NCBI GenBank assembly: GCA_010094045.1
Contig: ML986659.1
Coordinates: 29,648 to 93,647, forward strand
Length of the DNA: 64,000 bases
Direction of reading: 5' to 3'
DNA from: Lojkania enalia
Lineage: Eukaryota; Ascomycota; Dothideomycetes; Pleosporales
In this document: one piece after another, positions 27,772-40,420 of the stretch
Layout of the letters: every line of letters starts with the position of its first letter
How positions within the stretch are numbered: the first letter of the stretch is position 1
Position numbers and translations under genes: made by a program
The notes under the pieces: generated by a model
The model's input: the letters and a program-made list of their open reading frames with translations, nothing else
Database searches by the model: none
Told to the model about the DNA's origin: nothing

Positions 27772-27975
27772 TATTATGGGGATTTTCGGCTAGTCTGCCG
27801 AGCTGTATTAGATATCGACGTATAATATCACGGTCGATATTACGCCGGATATTACGCTAGATATCAGCTAATATACCCCTTTTTCATGTACATAAATATG
27901 GCCCGCTGGCCATCTTTAATCAAGCAGTTTAACTCCTCATCTCCCTCCCTGAGATAAGATTCGCCTCTCACCACA
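27772..27975 (+). repeat. Cop-B 3' LTR
   Basis: 204 bp directly after the polypurine tract (27762-27769). It ends CACCACA, retaining CA. Confidence 0.85.
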
Positions 27976-30573
27976 ATATAGATTAATAATAAGAATATAC
28001 TATATATAATTAATATAGGAACTTTCTTCTAGACAGCTATATTTCTAAAGTCTATATCTATATAGGATATTTAGGATACTCTTTATAAGTATTAGATTAA
28101 TATATACTAAGGTCTATTTAATTATATTATATATAACCTTAATATAAACTTTATATCTAAAGACTTCTATAATTATATAAAGATTATAGGAGCTATTTAT
28201 AAGTAGATACTAGTTAAAATATATTAGGTAGTAGGAAAGATTAAATATATACACACTCCTCTCTATTATATATATAATATTCTTAAGATAGAACTTAGAG
28301 ATTATATAGATAATAAAAGTATCCTCTAAATAGTAGTTAAAGCTCTTAATAATACTACTAGCCTAAATAGCCTAGTACTAATACTTCTAGTATTTAGTAT
28401 ATACCCTAGGATTAATTAGAACTCTCTACTATCGTCTAATATTACTATATAAGCTTAAGCTATATAGAAAGTAATAAAAATACTATAGAATAAGAGAGCT
28501 AAGGTAGATATTAACCGTATAATCTATATACGGAATAGACTTGTAATATATAATATCTTAAATCTCCCCCTCAGCTCTAAAGTAATAATATAGAGGAAGA
28601 AGAAGAGATAGATCGGTCTGTATATAATTAAAGGTACTAAAAATCGAGATATTATTATTAATACTAAGAATAGTCTAATTAAACTCTACTATATATATAT
28701 TAAACTATACTACTATATAGAAGAAGAGAACCTTAGTTTATAATATTAAAAACTTTTAGATCTAGACAAATCTATACTTATATAATATAAACCTCTAACT
28801 ATAAAAAAGAGAGAAAAGCTAAAGAAGTTTATACTAGAACCTACTTATAAACTAAAGTTAAAACTATCTTCCTAGCTAAAAGGAAGGTCCTAGAAAGTTT
28901 CTATTCCTATAGAAGATACTATATAAAAAGAATCTACTCTAGATAAGAATACTATATAAGATAAAATATATAAACTAGAATAAGACTAAGAATTAGAAAG
29001 AAAGCTAAGAAGAAGTAGAAGACTCTAAAAAGCTTTAGTATAAGAAATACCGCAGATCTTTCTATTATAAAAAGAAGAGTCTAATTATATATTTACTTTA
29101 AAGCTGCGTATAGATAGTATTATTACTACCCTAGGGGTACTATTTAAGGAATCTAACTATACGGAAATAGACAGTCTAATTATAAGAGGTATTTTTAAAG
29201 TTTAATTATATAATCCCTTATTATACTCTAGATAGATATTTAACCTCTACTTTATATAGAAAATTAAAGGTAAAACTACCTAACTATATAAGAAATTATA
29301 ACTCGTTTTTACCGGATATTTAGATATAGAAAAGAAAGAGATCCTTATATAATTATCTATAATCTAGTAGATAAGCTAGAAATTTATCCTTACTTTAAGC
29401 ATATCCCTTATTATATTATATAGAATATATTATAAACTAAAGGATATTATATAAGTATACGTATAATCTACTAATAAACTTGTCTATACGCTATATACTA
29501 GACTATTAAAGGAGATATAAAATAATTTCCTACTAAATATAATTTTTAAAGTTATATAACTACTATATAGTATAGCTAAATTAGATCTATACTAGTTTAA
29601 AACGTACTATAATTACTATAAGAAGAAGCTCTAGATAAAAATCTTTTTATATAACCTCTATCTACTAATTATAGATAAAAATACTATAGTATTTAGTATT
29701 ACTAGACTATAGATAGATAATACCCTTAATATAGTTATATTAGAATTCGTATAAAGAAAAGAAGAAGAACTCTATAAAGTTATATTCCACGCGAAACTAA
29801 AAATAGTTCTTTTATATAAATAACCTCTAGAGTTTAATAGAAGGAAGATACGCCTTATATAAGATAATATTATCCTAATCTAAAAAGAGTAGGCTAATAA
29901 TCTATATACGATTAATTTAAACGATAAGAATATAGCTTAAAAATATATTAAATAATATACGCGAGGAGTATATATTATATTAATTTATTAACTAGAAGCT
30001 ATATTTAATCTATCTATAGTTATATAAATAATAGAACCTTTATATAATAATATTAAGGCGTTTAATATACAAATCTAATAGTAGATTAATAACCTAGACT
30101 ATAGGTTAAAATATATACTACTATAGCTAGATTATATAAAGCTATTTATCTTTATAGATAGTTTATTTATAAATAATAAGAATTTAAGTTTACAACTTAA
30201 GTATATTATTATATTAAATATAGAGTACTATATAAAATCTAGAAATAATTTTAAAATTTAAGGTAATATTATATACTAGAATTCTATAAAGTATAAATAT
30301 ATTACTTACTCTATATTAGTAAGTAAACTATATAGAATAGTAGGAGGATTTAATAGTATAATTACCTTTAATATAATACTATAATAGATTATATAAACCT
30401 TATAGCTACTATAAATTTCTATTATTATCTATATAAATTTAAAATCTCTATACAACTATCTTATTAAACTTAGTATAACTAATAAGAAGAGACTAATAAT
30501 TAATATTATATTAATCCGAGAATTATATAAGAAGAGGAAGATTATAGAAATTAGATAGATTAATAGTAAAGAT

Positions 30574-30777
30574 TGTGGTAAGAGGCGAATCTTGTCTTAG
30601 GGAGGGAGATGAGGAGCTGAACTAGTTGATTGAAGATGGCCAGCGGGCCATATTTATATACATGAAAAAGGGGTATATTAGCTAATATCCAGCGTAATAT
30701 CTGGCGTAATATCGACCGTAATATCGTACGTCGATATCTAATACAGCTCGGCAGACTAGCCGAAAATCTCTATAATA
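30574..30777 (-). repeat. Solo LTR of the Cop-B family
   Basis: The reverse complement of 30574-30777 matches the 204-bp Cop-B LTR over its whole length. It is flanked by a perfect target duplication AAGAT (30569-30573, 30778-30782). It interrupts the RNase H of Cop-C, which resumes in register downstream. A solo LTR normally results from LTR-LTR recombination that removed the body of the element. Confidence 0.88.
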
Positions 30778-31049
30778 AAGATAACTCTATAGATGCCTAT
30801 ATAAAGAAGATACTAAATAAGGTACTAGAAACTCTTATTTTATATAATACGCTTATAATCTAGATTAAAATATTAGTAGATAGATTAAATACTATATAAA
30901 ACGCTGTGCGTATATATATATAGGGTAGTAGAAGGAGGAGTAGAAGGAGGAGTAGAAGGAGAAGAAGAGTAAGGGGATAGGAGGGATAGAAAAAGAGAAA
31001 AGACAGGTAATTATAGATAGGGTAGGCCTATAAAAAGAAAAACTACTAG

Positions 31050-31303
31050 TATCTAAATAGTAAATATTATATAGAGTTAAAGTATATATTATATAGTTAA
31101 AATATATAATATAGTATATATATTTAAACTAAGTATATATTCTATATAGCCCTTTTAACTAGATATATAGTACCTGATAGTAATTAATAAAATAGTTACT
31201 TACTTACTCTACTACTCCCGTATACTATATATACTGTATAATACTATACTTTACCCTATATTTCTTTACTAATACTAAGCTAGCTAATAGAGTCTATTCT
31301 ATA
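31050..31303 (+). repeat. Cop-C 3' LTR
   Basis: 254 bp, matching 10202-10455. It is preceded by a purine-rich stretch (about 30930-31020, including repeated AGAAGGAGGAGT) and followed by the target duplication ATATT. Confidence 0.8.
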
Positions 31304-34300
31304 ATATTAGTATAATCTATTATTATTATATAGTAGTACTATATTAGGGGTTAGATTTAATTATAGATATATTAGCGCAATTAGTTATTATTATATAGTA
31401 CTATTATATTATAAATTAAGTTAGTTTAGTTTATATAATAATACTATATTAAGGATTAGATTAGTTTATATAGTAGTATTATATTAGATTAAACTCTAAT
31501 ACCTAATTAATAATCTAAATATAATATTATATTTAAGTCTTATTTATTTAAGTTTCTAGTATAATAATCTTCTATAGTAGTTATTTTAGTAAAGTTACTA
31601 GTTAAGTACTATTCTAGGTTATAATAGCTAGTCTACTTAACTAGATATTTATACTAGTATCTCTATTAGTTATAGTAGAAGTCTTTTATTTACTTAATAA
31701 AGTATTCTAATTCTCTATTAATTTTAATAGGTTTAGGGTTATATACTTATTAACTAAATAAGTAGTTAAATAATTTAGATACTAGCTATAATAGTAATAT
31801 ATAAAATATAAAATATATTTTAACTAATTTAAGTAACTTTAGTTTATAAATATATAAAGATACTTTTATAATAATTTTATAAAGGCCTATATTCTTCTAG
31901 TTAAACTTTTTAAATAGTCTTTATATATATAAATTTCTAGTATTTAACTAGACTAGATTATTAACCTAGTAGTTAAGAGCTAGTACGCGCTTACGGTTAG
32001 TATACTTTTATTAGAATACTTATATCTAGGTAAGTTTTTCTCTAATATATTCTATAATATCCTTTATCTTATTAACTAGTCTATTAGTTTTCTAGACTAT
32101 TAGAGACTATTTTAACGGTTAATAGATCCTTATAAGTAGCTTAAAACCTATTTAAAGGTACTAGCTAAAATAGGTTAGAAATAGAGAAACTTTTATTAAT
32201 TTAGATACTATATTATATACTTTAAACTATGCTGTTAGTAGCTATTTAATCTAGTTATCTTATTTATAGCTAGTATAGGCTTAAAAAACTTATTCTATTA
32301 CTATATTAGTATTTTCTATTTAGCTATTAGTTTCTAGATAGAAATTAGTTAATATATATATATTAATTTATAGCTATCTATAAAGCTCTTAGTAGAAGGT
32401 AAAAATAAATTATATTCTATAGTTAGACGTAATAGTATATAATAGTTTATAACAAACCTATATATAGTAATAGAATAGTTAAATAATATTAGAAGTTTTA
32501 ATTTTTATATATAATATTAGGTGTCTATATTTATTAAGTCTATTAACTACTACTATAATATTTATACAATCTTCTAATTCTAGTAAATTAGTTATAAAGT
32601 TTATAAAGATATCTTAAAACCTTTATTTAGGTATAAGTAATAGTTTTAGTAATCTATAATACTTCTCTCTAGAAGTTTTACTTCTTTAGTATATATAATA
32701 ATAGTCTATATATTATTATACCGAGTTAAATATCCTTAACTAATAGTACTTATACTAGAGTAGTTTTAAAGTCTTTTCTTAACTAGAATATCTATTAGAT
32801 AGTAAATTATAGATAGTTTATAATAGTTTAAGCTTTAACTTATTATAATCTAATATTATAAGTTAATTTTAGTAGTATAGTTAGTTATTATACTCTTTAT
32901 AGTTAGCTAGAATTAGGAGCTTAAATTAATAGATTCCTTTTCTTAGTAGTTTTAAAATATCTTAGATTAAATTATCGTTCAGGTATTTTTCGTCGATAAT
33001 TTCTATAATTAATTAGCCTACTTCTATCTATTAGAATAGTTTAGAACGAAGTAATATCTATTAATAACTTCTATAAGCCTCTTCTTATATAAACTTATTT
33101 TATAACCTTTAAATTAAAATATTAGGCTCCTTTTTAAGTTTTCTAGGTTAGTATATAATACTAAAGTTAAACCTTAACAGATATTCTAACTAATAGATCT
33201 ATTAGTAGCTTAACTACTTTATTATTATAAAATACTATAAGTTCTTATAATCGTTTAACACCTCTATAGAAAATACTATACTTTTTAATTCAGGCCTCTA
33301 TTATTTAAAATATTAGATAATTATAAATAGCTTCTTATTATATATTTTATAGTTACCTTTAATAGAGTTTATATACTTAGAGAAATAGGTAATAGATTTT
33401 AATTTACTATTAATACCTCTCTAAAATAGTATACTAACTATTATAAAATTAGATATATTAGTTTCTACTACTATTAATAGTTTAGGGTTAAAATATTAGA
33501 AAATTAATATAGAGATAAAAGTATCCTTTAAGTAGTTAAAAGAATATTAATAGCTATTATTCTAGTTAAATTAAGTATTCTTTTTAGTTAAGATTACTAA
33601 GGGAGAAACTTTCTATAAGAAGTTATTAATAAATTATTAGTAGAAGTTTATAAAACTTATAAAAGTTTAAATATTTTTTATATTCTTAGAGTATTTCTAG
33701 TTAATAATTATTTCTACCTTTCTTAGGTCTATATAGATCTCTTCTATAGTAATTATATATCTTAAGTAGATTATTTCTAACTAGTAGAACTTATACTTAT
33801 TTATATTAAGCTGTAAACTATTTACTTCTAAAGCTTTAAGAACTAGTTAAATATACTACTTATAATCTTTTAAATTCTTACTAAATATTAAGATATTATT
33901 AATATAAGTAGTATAGAATATATTAAGATATAATTTTAGTATATTATTTATAAAGTATTAGAATATACTTAAAGTATTAACTAAATTAAAAGATATTACT
34001 AGATATTTAAACAGCCTATAATATATATAAAAGATAGTCTTCTATTTATCTCCTTTAATAATTTTTAGCTTATTAAATATAGTAATAATATTAAATTTTA
34101 TATAGTATTTAGTTTTACTAAATTAAATGAATATTTCTTAGATTAGTAGAATTAGGTATTAGTTTTTAATAGTAATAGTATTTAGGATTCTATAGTTTAT
34201 ATAGAATTAGAAACTACCTCTAAATTTCTTTATAAAAATTATAGGTATAGTTACTAGTAATAAACTTACTCTAATAAATCTCTTAGATAAGTTCTTATTA

Positions 34301-35726
34301 AGGTACTTTTTTAGTACCTTTAACTTATTCTAGAATATCTTATAGAATAGACTAAAGCTAGTTTACTTACTATTTTCTAGTTTAATCTTATAATTATACG
34401 GTTATTATTTAAGCAGCTTATCTATATTCTTATATAAGAAGATAGATAATAGATTATAATATTCTCTAGGTACTTTAGTAATAGAATTAGTATATATTTT
34501 TAAGACTAGAGTTTTATTAATATTAGCTATTAATATAGCGAAGATTTTATAGTTAAATTACTAAAAGAGTTAGACTAGTAATATAGTACCTATATAATAT
34601 ATATCTAGTTATAGTATAGACTTTAAATATTTAAGTTTAAATAGATTCTTTTAACTATAATCTTTATTTAAAGTTAGATTAGTTTTAGTTTTAAATTCTT
34701 TTAACTAGTATAGTATTTTAAATAGCTAGTAATTATATTAGATATAGTTTAATAGATAGAGCTTTAAATAGTACTATCTAGGCTTTAAATTATATAAGAG
34801 TTATAAATTAGTTATTTTAAAATCTCTTTTTATATTAGATTTAAGTAGTTTATAGTTTTTAATAACTATTTAAATAGTTTATTAATAGATAGTAGTACTA
34901 GTAGATTATAAGTATTAAGTTAAGTATTAGTTAGCAGTAAAGACTAACTATTTATTCTTATAGTCTAGGTTTATATAATACTTATATATTTATAGCTATC
35001 TTAGAATTAACTAGTATTTTCCTAATATAGTTATATAGAAATATACTATCTCTAAATAGTTTAGGTATTAGAAAGTTAAAATAACTAAATAGGAGATAGT
35101 TTTTTTATAAAAAACTTCTCTATTAAAACTAATTAAATATAAATTATATAGAAGTTATATTTTTTAGAGTTTTAGAGTATATATAAAATCTCTATAGATA
35201 TAGCTATAACTAGTAGCTCTAATATTAATAAGAATATTAATATTTTATTAGACTAGATTTTAATAGATTAAAAAAGAAGCTAGAATCTAATAGTTCTATA
35301 ACTATTTCTATAGAAACTAGTTTTATAGATATTATTATAGTATCCTCGCGTTCCCCTTAACACCTATATATAGCGCGCTCGCTTCAGTGTACGTATCTTC
35401 TTCTTCTCCTTTATCTTTCTACTTACCTCACGTTCAGCTTACTCTTTAGCTATCCTCTTATACGATACCTAAGATCTGTATATAGTATACTATACTAAGC
35501 GTTAGATAAGCCTTATCGTCTCTACTTGTAGCCTCTTATAATATTAGGATAGCTCGCCTAGTTATATAGTAATAGCAGCTAGACAGCTACTACAGATCTC
35601 TAAATAGAGATCTTTATTATTCTCCGTCCGGATTTTTTCTTCCTTCCTAGTAATATCTAACTAGAATACCAGCCTAATAGCTATCCTACTACTTATATAG
35701 CAGTAGTAGTAGGAGCTCTAGAACTA

Positions 35727-35845
35727 GCTATCGTCCTCCTTTAATATACTATCGTCCTCCTTTAATATACTATCGTCCTCTTTTAATATACTATCGTCCT
35801 CTTTTAATATACTATCGTCCTCCCTCGACGCACTATCGTCCTCTC
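35727..35845 (+). repeat. 21-bp tandem repeat in the TRIM-like element
   Basis: About five to six copies of a 21-bp unit (ACTATCGTCCTCCTTTAATAT). The first four are nearly identical and differ by C/T. The last copies are degenerate. Confidence 0.8.
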
Positions 35846-35892
35846 TCTACTATAGTCTTCGCTCCTTATTCTACCAGCTTCTTTTTATACTA

Positions 35893-36146
35893 GTTCCCCG
35901 TTCTATTAGTAATATAATAATTATATTAAGCTTATTTAGTATATTACTTATTATACTAAACGCTAGTTCCTATTCTACTAGCTTCTTAAAGAGTTAAACA
36001 ACTCTCCATTCTATTAGTAATATAACAATTATATTAACCTTGTTTAGTATATTACTCGTTATACTAGATACTAGTTCCCCGTTCTATTAGTAATATAATA
36101 ACTATATTAAACTTGTTTAGTATATTACTTATTATACTAGACGCTA
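35893..36146 (+). repeat. Approximately 73-bp repeats in the TRIM-like element
   Basis: Three related copies of an AT-rich unit containing TTCTATTAGTAATATAA. The middle copy is longer because of a short insertion. They are internal to the TRIM-like element and of unknown function. Confidence 0.65.
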
Positions 36147-38063
36147 GCTAGCTAGAAATAGTTCTACCCTATATAAAATAGATAACCAGTTATATCGGGT
36201 CCCTATATTATAGCTATAATTGTTAATTGCGGCTACTTTCTAAAGAGGAGAGTACTATTATAATATTCTCGTATTTCTCTTAATACCTATATATAGCGCG
36301 CTTACTTTAGTATATATACCTTCTTCTTCTCTTTTATCTTCCTACTTATTTTACGTTCAGCTTACTCCTTAGCTATTCTCTTATACGACACCTGAGATCT
36401 ATATATAGTATATTATACTAAGTATTAGATAAGCCTTATCGTTTCTACTTATAGCCTCTTATAATAGATATATAGAGATTTAGTATAAATATAGTTCTAG
36501 GAGATAATTTACTTTTAGAATAGACCTTTTAATAATATTCTAGTTAGTAAAACTAGCTCTATTTAAGAATAAGAGTAATAGCCTTATTTATAAGATAATA
36601 AGTATATTAAAGATTAGTTAGAAGATCGATTAGAGGATTAAGAGTAGGACCTATAAGGTATAGTAGAACTCTAAAACCTTTAATAGATTAATAGTAGAGG
36701 AGCGCTATATTCTAGTAAAATATATTTCTTACTACTATACTTATAATAGTATCTTTTATAACAGCGCCTTTCTTATTTATTAGAGCTTATAGATATATAG
36801 CTAGAAGTATTAAGTTTTATAGCGTTTAGGTCCTTCTAGTAAATAGTATAATACTTTAGTTATTTATAGTAGTTACTAAATAGATAATATAGTATTATAA
36901 ACGCTCTTATATTAAAGCTAATTAAAGTATAGAACTCTATATAGGTAAGTAAATAGAACGAGTTATATAAACAACTTAACAGCTTAGTTAAAACTAAACT
37001 ACTAAACCTACTTAATTATAGGTAAACAACTAAATAAAAAAGAATAGTAAGAGAACTAAATTATATTTAACAACTTTATAATTCTAACCTTTATAGCTCT
37101 TTATAATTAACTTAAATATCCTTCGCATATTCTACTTATATACTTCTATTATAAGCCTATAAGAATAATCCCCTATAATATATAATTACTCTTAGTTATT
37201 ACTCTATTCTATATCTAGCTAATTAGAGGCTATTATATATAGATTAGTATTATATAGGGAAATTAGGTTAGCGTAGTTATTTAGGGTACTAGATATTATA
37301 ATACCTATTATAGTATAGTAGAGTTTATTAGAAAGAGAATATTAGAAATATATAATTTTTCTAGTCTTATTTAGTTTAGTATTTATAATTAGGCGTCGGA
37401 ATTTAATAAAGTAAGTAGGAAACCTACTTTAGCCTTACTTTAAGATTTCTAGTTTACTCTATACTATAGTCTCCTTATTCTAGTTACTATAGGTAGATTC
37501 TAAAAAGGCGACTAAACTATCTATAGAATTAATACTCTTATCTATTAATAGGTTAACTAATATTACTAGATCTTATTCTAGGTAGAAATAGATATATAGA
37601 AGGTAGATATATTTAGTTAAGTATTAGTTAGTATTTCCTTCTAGTTTATAATAGAGTTTTCTAATAAAGTATAAAAGCTCTAAATATTTACTAGAAAATA
37701 TTAGAAGTTTAGATAAATAGTTAGAATAGAAATATAGATTATATATAGTTTTAAGTAGATTAGAGGTTAATATAGGTATCTATTTAGAAGCTAGAGTTAT
37801 AGACTAAGTCGGGTTAAGGATAGATAATAGTTCTATTACTATTAATATACTAGTAGCTAGTAGAAGAGTAGCTATTTAATAGCTACTAAATTCTCTTTAT
37901 ATTACTTTAAGGTCTAACTTATAGTAGTTTTCTTAGGTTACTAAAGCTTCTGCTAGTATCTTATTTTTCTTCTATAAAGAGTCTAGTTTACTTTAAATCT
38001 TTTTAAGTATATTAATAAATATATTTTCGTTTATAATATATAATAGTAGATAATATAATATAA

Positions 38064-38175
38064 TATTATAAATACTTATATATAGTTAGTTAATCGTACT
38101 TTAGATAGTTAACTCTATTACTATATACTATATATAAATATTAAAATATTATATAAAAAATAGAAATATTTATAT
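38064..38175 (-). repeat. Chr-1b 5' LTR, inner part
   Basis: 112 bp. The reverse complement matches the 3' third of the Chr-1 LTR. It continues at 39686 on the other side of the pogo derivative. Confidence 0.75.
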
Positions 38176-39685
38176 TAATATATTTTATAAGTAAGTTACC
38201 TACCTAAGTAAGTTACTTACCTTATTAGCTATCTCTATATTTAGAGGTATATATTATAATAATACCTATAGGTATTACTATAATAATTTAATAGGGGATA
38301 GATATACTATTTATCTACTACTATATAAGTTCTAGTATTATATTTAGGCTTACTATAGCAGCTATAGTACTTCTAGTATAGTATACCTATTCTTCTGCGC
38401 TTTCTACCTATATGTACTTTATCCTCTAGCTGCTTATCTACCTCCTTTTAAGTAGCTATTTCAGCAGCTTTAGTCTTAGTAAAACTATCTTACTTCTATA
38501 GAACCTTTTTTAATCGCTTTTTACGCTGTAATAGAGCCTTATTTACTTTCTAAAGCTGACCAATCTAATACTAAAATAGTATATATAAATAAGCTATCTA
38601 TATAATACCTTTAGTAAGTAAATTAAGAGAATTATTAATTATAGTAGATAAGCTATTCTAATACTTAGTAATATAGTCTTAAATTAGTATTATTTAAGAC
38701 CCTAGTTTAACAGCGTTAGTTAATATTTTTAACTCCTAGAGGCAACTAGCTGCTAGTAGTAATAATAGAATACGAAGCTTAATATTAAACTTTAATAATA
38801 CTATATTAGGATTATATAGTTTTAAACTAGTACCTTAAAAGCTTATACATATATTAGTCTTAATAATAGAACGCTAATATACTATATAAAAGGTTAGTAG
38901 AAAGTTAAGCTTTATAATATAGTAGATACCAGCTTATATAAGCTTATTAATCTTACGCCTATATACTTTCTTTAATAGTAAGAAGCAGCCTATATCTAAA
39001 GGCTATAGTAGATATAATAAATATACTAGCATATATAATAGAATAATATCCTTCTCTTTATAGAATAGCTGAAACTTAGTAGATCTATAGCTCTTATAGC
39101 TATTAATAACTAGTAGACGATAAGCGCCTACTATATACTATCTTATATACTAAAGGTTAAACTAACTACTAATAACTTTAGGATTCTTATAGAAAGCTCT
39201 TTAATAGTTGTATTTTCGATAGAAGTATATTTTAAGCTTAAGAATACGATTAATAAAGTTTATTAGCTAGTTTTTACCGACCTAATCTATAGAGTAAGCT
39301 CTAAGTAAATAGTTAACTATATCTCGTATACTATCGATTATAGGAGAGTATCTACGAAATAATAGGTCTAGTATATACTATATTATAGTTGATTCTTCTA
39401 GCTTTATAAGCTTCTTTAAATTAAGCTCGCAATTATATTATAAAGGTTTACTAGCGTATCGGTTTCTAAGCGTTATTTAGGGGATACTATAAGTAGTTAC
39501 AGTACTTTATATACTCTAAATTTAATCTTAATTAATAGCTGAGATAGCTAGTAATATTTAACCTTCTTAATAGATTAATTAAGGTTAAGGTAGTTACTGT
39601 ATCGTATTATAAGTAGGTAGAATATAACTTCTTAGTAAAAGTAGGCAACTTACTTAGGTAGACAACTCGCTTGTGAAATACGTTA
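38176..39685 (-). mobile_element. Pog-A internal deletion derivative
   Basis: 1.51-kb copy of Pog-A with both terminal inverted repeats (38176 on; right end CTCGCTTGTGAAATACGTTA to 39685). It matches Pog-A 10530 to about 11505 and then jumps directly to the equivalent of about 13728-14261. It therefore lacks about 360 bp of the transposase between the DDE and DNA-binding parts and does not contain Pog-B. Inserted at a TA in the 5' LTR of Chr-1b. Confidence 0.82.
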
Positions 39686-39874
39686 TATAGGTTTTTATAG
39701 AAACTAGATCTATACTACTATATAGGCTAGCTAGATTAGCGAAACCTTCCTCTATTATAGTTATAACAAGTTAGTTATATTCTAGCTAGCAGCTAATAGC
39801 TGTTACTAGCAGCTAGTTCGGGTATTATAGTAAGAGTAGTATAGGTGTAGAGGTGTTATAGTATTACCGTAACA
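39686..39874 (-). repeat. Chr-1b 5' LTR, outer part
   Basis: 189 bp. The reverse complement matches the 5' two-thirds of the Chr-1 LTR. Its outer end TTACCGTAACA corresponds to the LTR start. With 38064-38175 it makes 301 bp. Confidence 0.8.
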
Positions 39875-40420
39875 AGTATAATAGAAGAAGAAGAGAAAGA
39901 AGAATAGGGCTATACTTACAAGTTAAGTAGGACCTACCGGAATATATAAAGTACCGATACTAGAACGGAAAAATATAGATATAGTATTATAGTATACCTA
40001 TATAGAATATATAAGAAGCTAGAATAAGCTACTAGAAATAGTAGAATACTATACCCGGACGAAATAGGTTAAGTAATAGATTAAAGAGTTTCGGGACAAA
40101 CCTATAGAGAGAGGAGCGGATATTATAAATATAGAATGCTAAGAGGTACCGCCTCTATAGCTAGGGCTTAATCTAATATTAGCTACTATAAGGGTCGACT
40201 TAAATAAGGACTAATAAGGTAATAACAGGTAGAAATATATTATAAACCAACTATTAGATAGTAAGCAGTAGGACTGCGCGAACTAGGGAGATAATTGGTT
40301 AGATAACAAGGTATAGTATAACCTATATACGTAATATTAGCAGAAGTATTAGTATTGTTAGGAGGAACCTAATAGACCTAACAGACCTAATAAGCTAGGC
40401 TTAGTAGTTTTGGACTTTTC
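39875..40420. other. RIP-degraded remnant at the edge of the AT-rich block
   Basis: AT-rich, stop-filled sequence outside the Chr-1b LTR. It may be the target into which Chr-1b inserted. Plus-strand conceptual translation gives a charged, gag-like stretch but nothing I can assign. The mutation signature fades within it, and from about 40,420 the sequence has ordinary composition. Confidence 0.5.

Larger units (their letters stand above)
22313..27975 (+). mobile_element. Cop-B copia retrotransposon, full length, less degraded
   Basis: 5.66-kb element with 204-bp LTRs (22313-22516, 27772-27975) and a perfect target duplication ATATA (22308-22312, 27976-27980). The sequence after the 5' LTR (GTTATGAGCCCGG) is a candidate primer-binding site. 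Translation through stops shows gag, integrase, copia RT (YVDD box as YINN at 26511) and RNase H with an unaltered STTEAELLAL at 27192-27221. It keeps noticeably more CA/TG dinucleotides than its surroundings, suggesting a younger insertion. It splits the integrase of Cop-C. Related solo LTRs lie at 30574, 50791 and 53521. Confidence 0.9.
10202..31303 (+). mobile_element. Cop-C copia retrotransposon, interrupted by at least four insertions
   Basis: LTRs of 254 bp (10202-10455 and 31050-31303) with matching target duplications ATATT (10197-10201, 31304-31308). Removing Pog-A (10530-14261), Cop-A (15746-20968), Cop-B (22313-27975) and a solo LTR (30574-30777) leaves about 6.3 kb, a normal copia size. 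The remaining pieces read as gag (about 14640-15745 and 20974 on), GAG-pre-integrase/integrase (about 22080-22312 continuing at 27981), copia-type RT (about 29090-29900) and RNase H (about 30130-30573 continuing after 30782). The integrase resumes in register across Cop-B and the RNase H across the solo LTR, which supports a single original element. All frames are destroyed by stops. Confidence 0.85.
35333..36466 (+). mobile_element. TRIM-like non-coding LTR element
   Basis: 1134-bp element with two 211-bp LTRs (35333-35543 and 36256-36466), a polypurine tract (36242-36252, AAAGAGGAGAG) just before the right LTR, and a target duplication GATAT (35328-35332, 36467-36471). The 712-bp internal part shows no gag or pol similarity in any frame. 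Instead it carries two tandem arrays. This architecture (terminal repeats, polypurine tract, no coding capacity) fits a terminal-repeat retrotransposon in miniature, mobilised by another element's enzymes. Inserted in the gag/protease region of Chr-1b. Confidence 0.8.
31309..39874 (-). mobile_element. Chr-1b chromovirus, minus strand, main part (outermost element of the nest)
   Basis: Same family as Chr-1a, read on the minus strand: chromodomain (about 31530-31760), integrase (about 31800-32750), RNase H (about 33000-33450), RT (about 33650-34440, YxDD box as YINN near 33882-33908), protease region, gag with zinc knuckle (near 36690-36760), and 5' LTR at 38064-39874. The LTR is split by a pogo derivative into 38064-38175 and 39686-39874. 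Its 3' end continues left as 10116-10201 and 3856-3875 and leaves the window within or beyond Chr-2. This is among the most heavily RIP-mutated sequence here. Confidence 0.85.
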
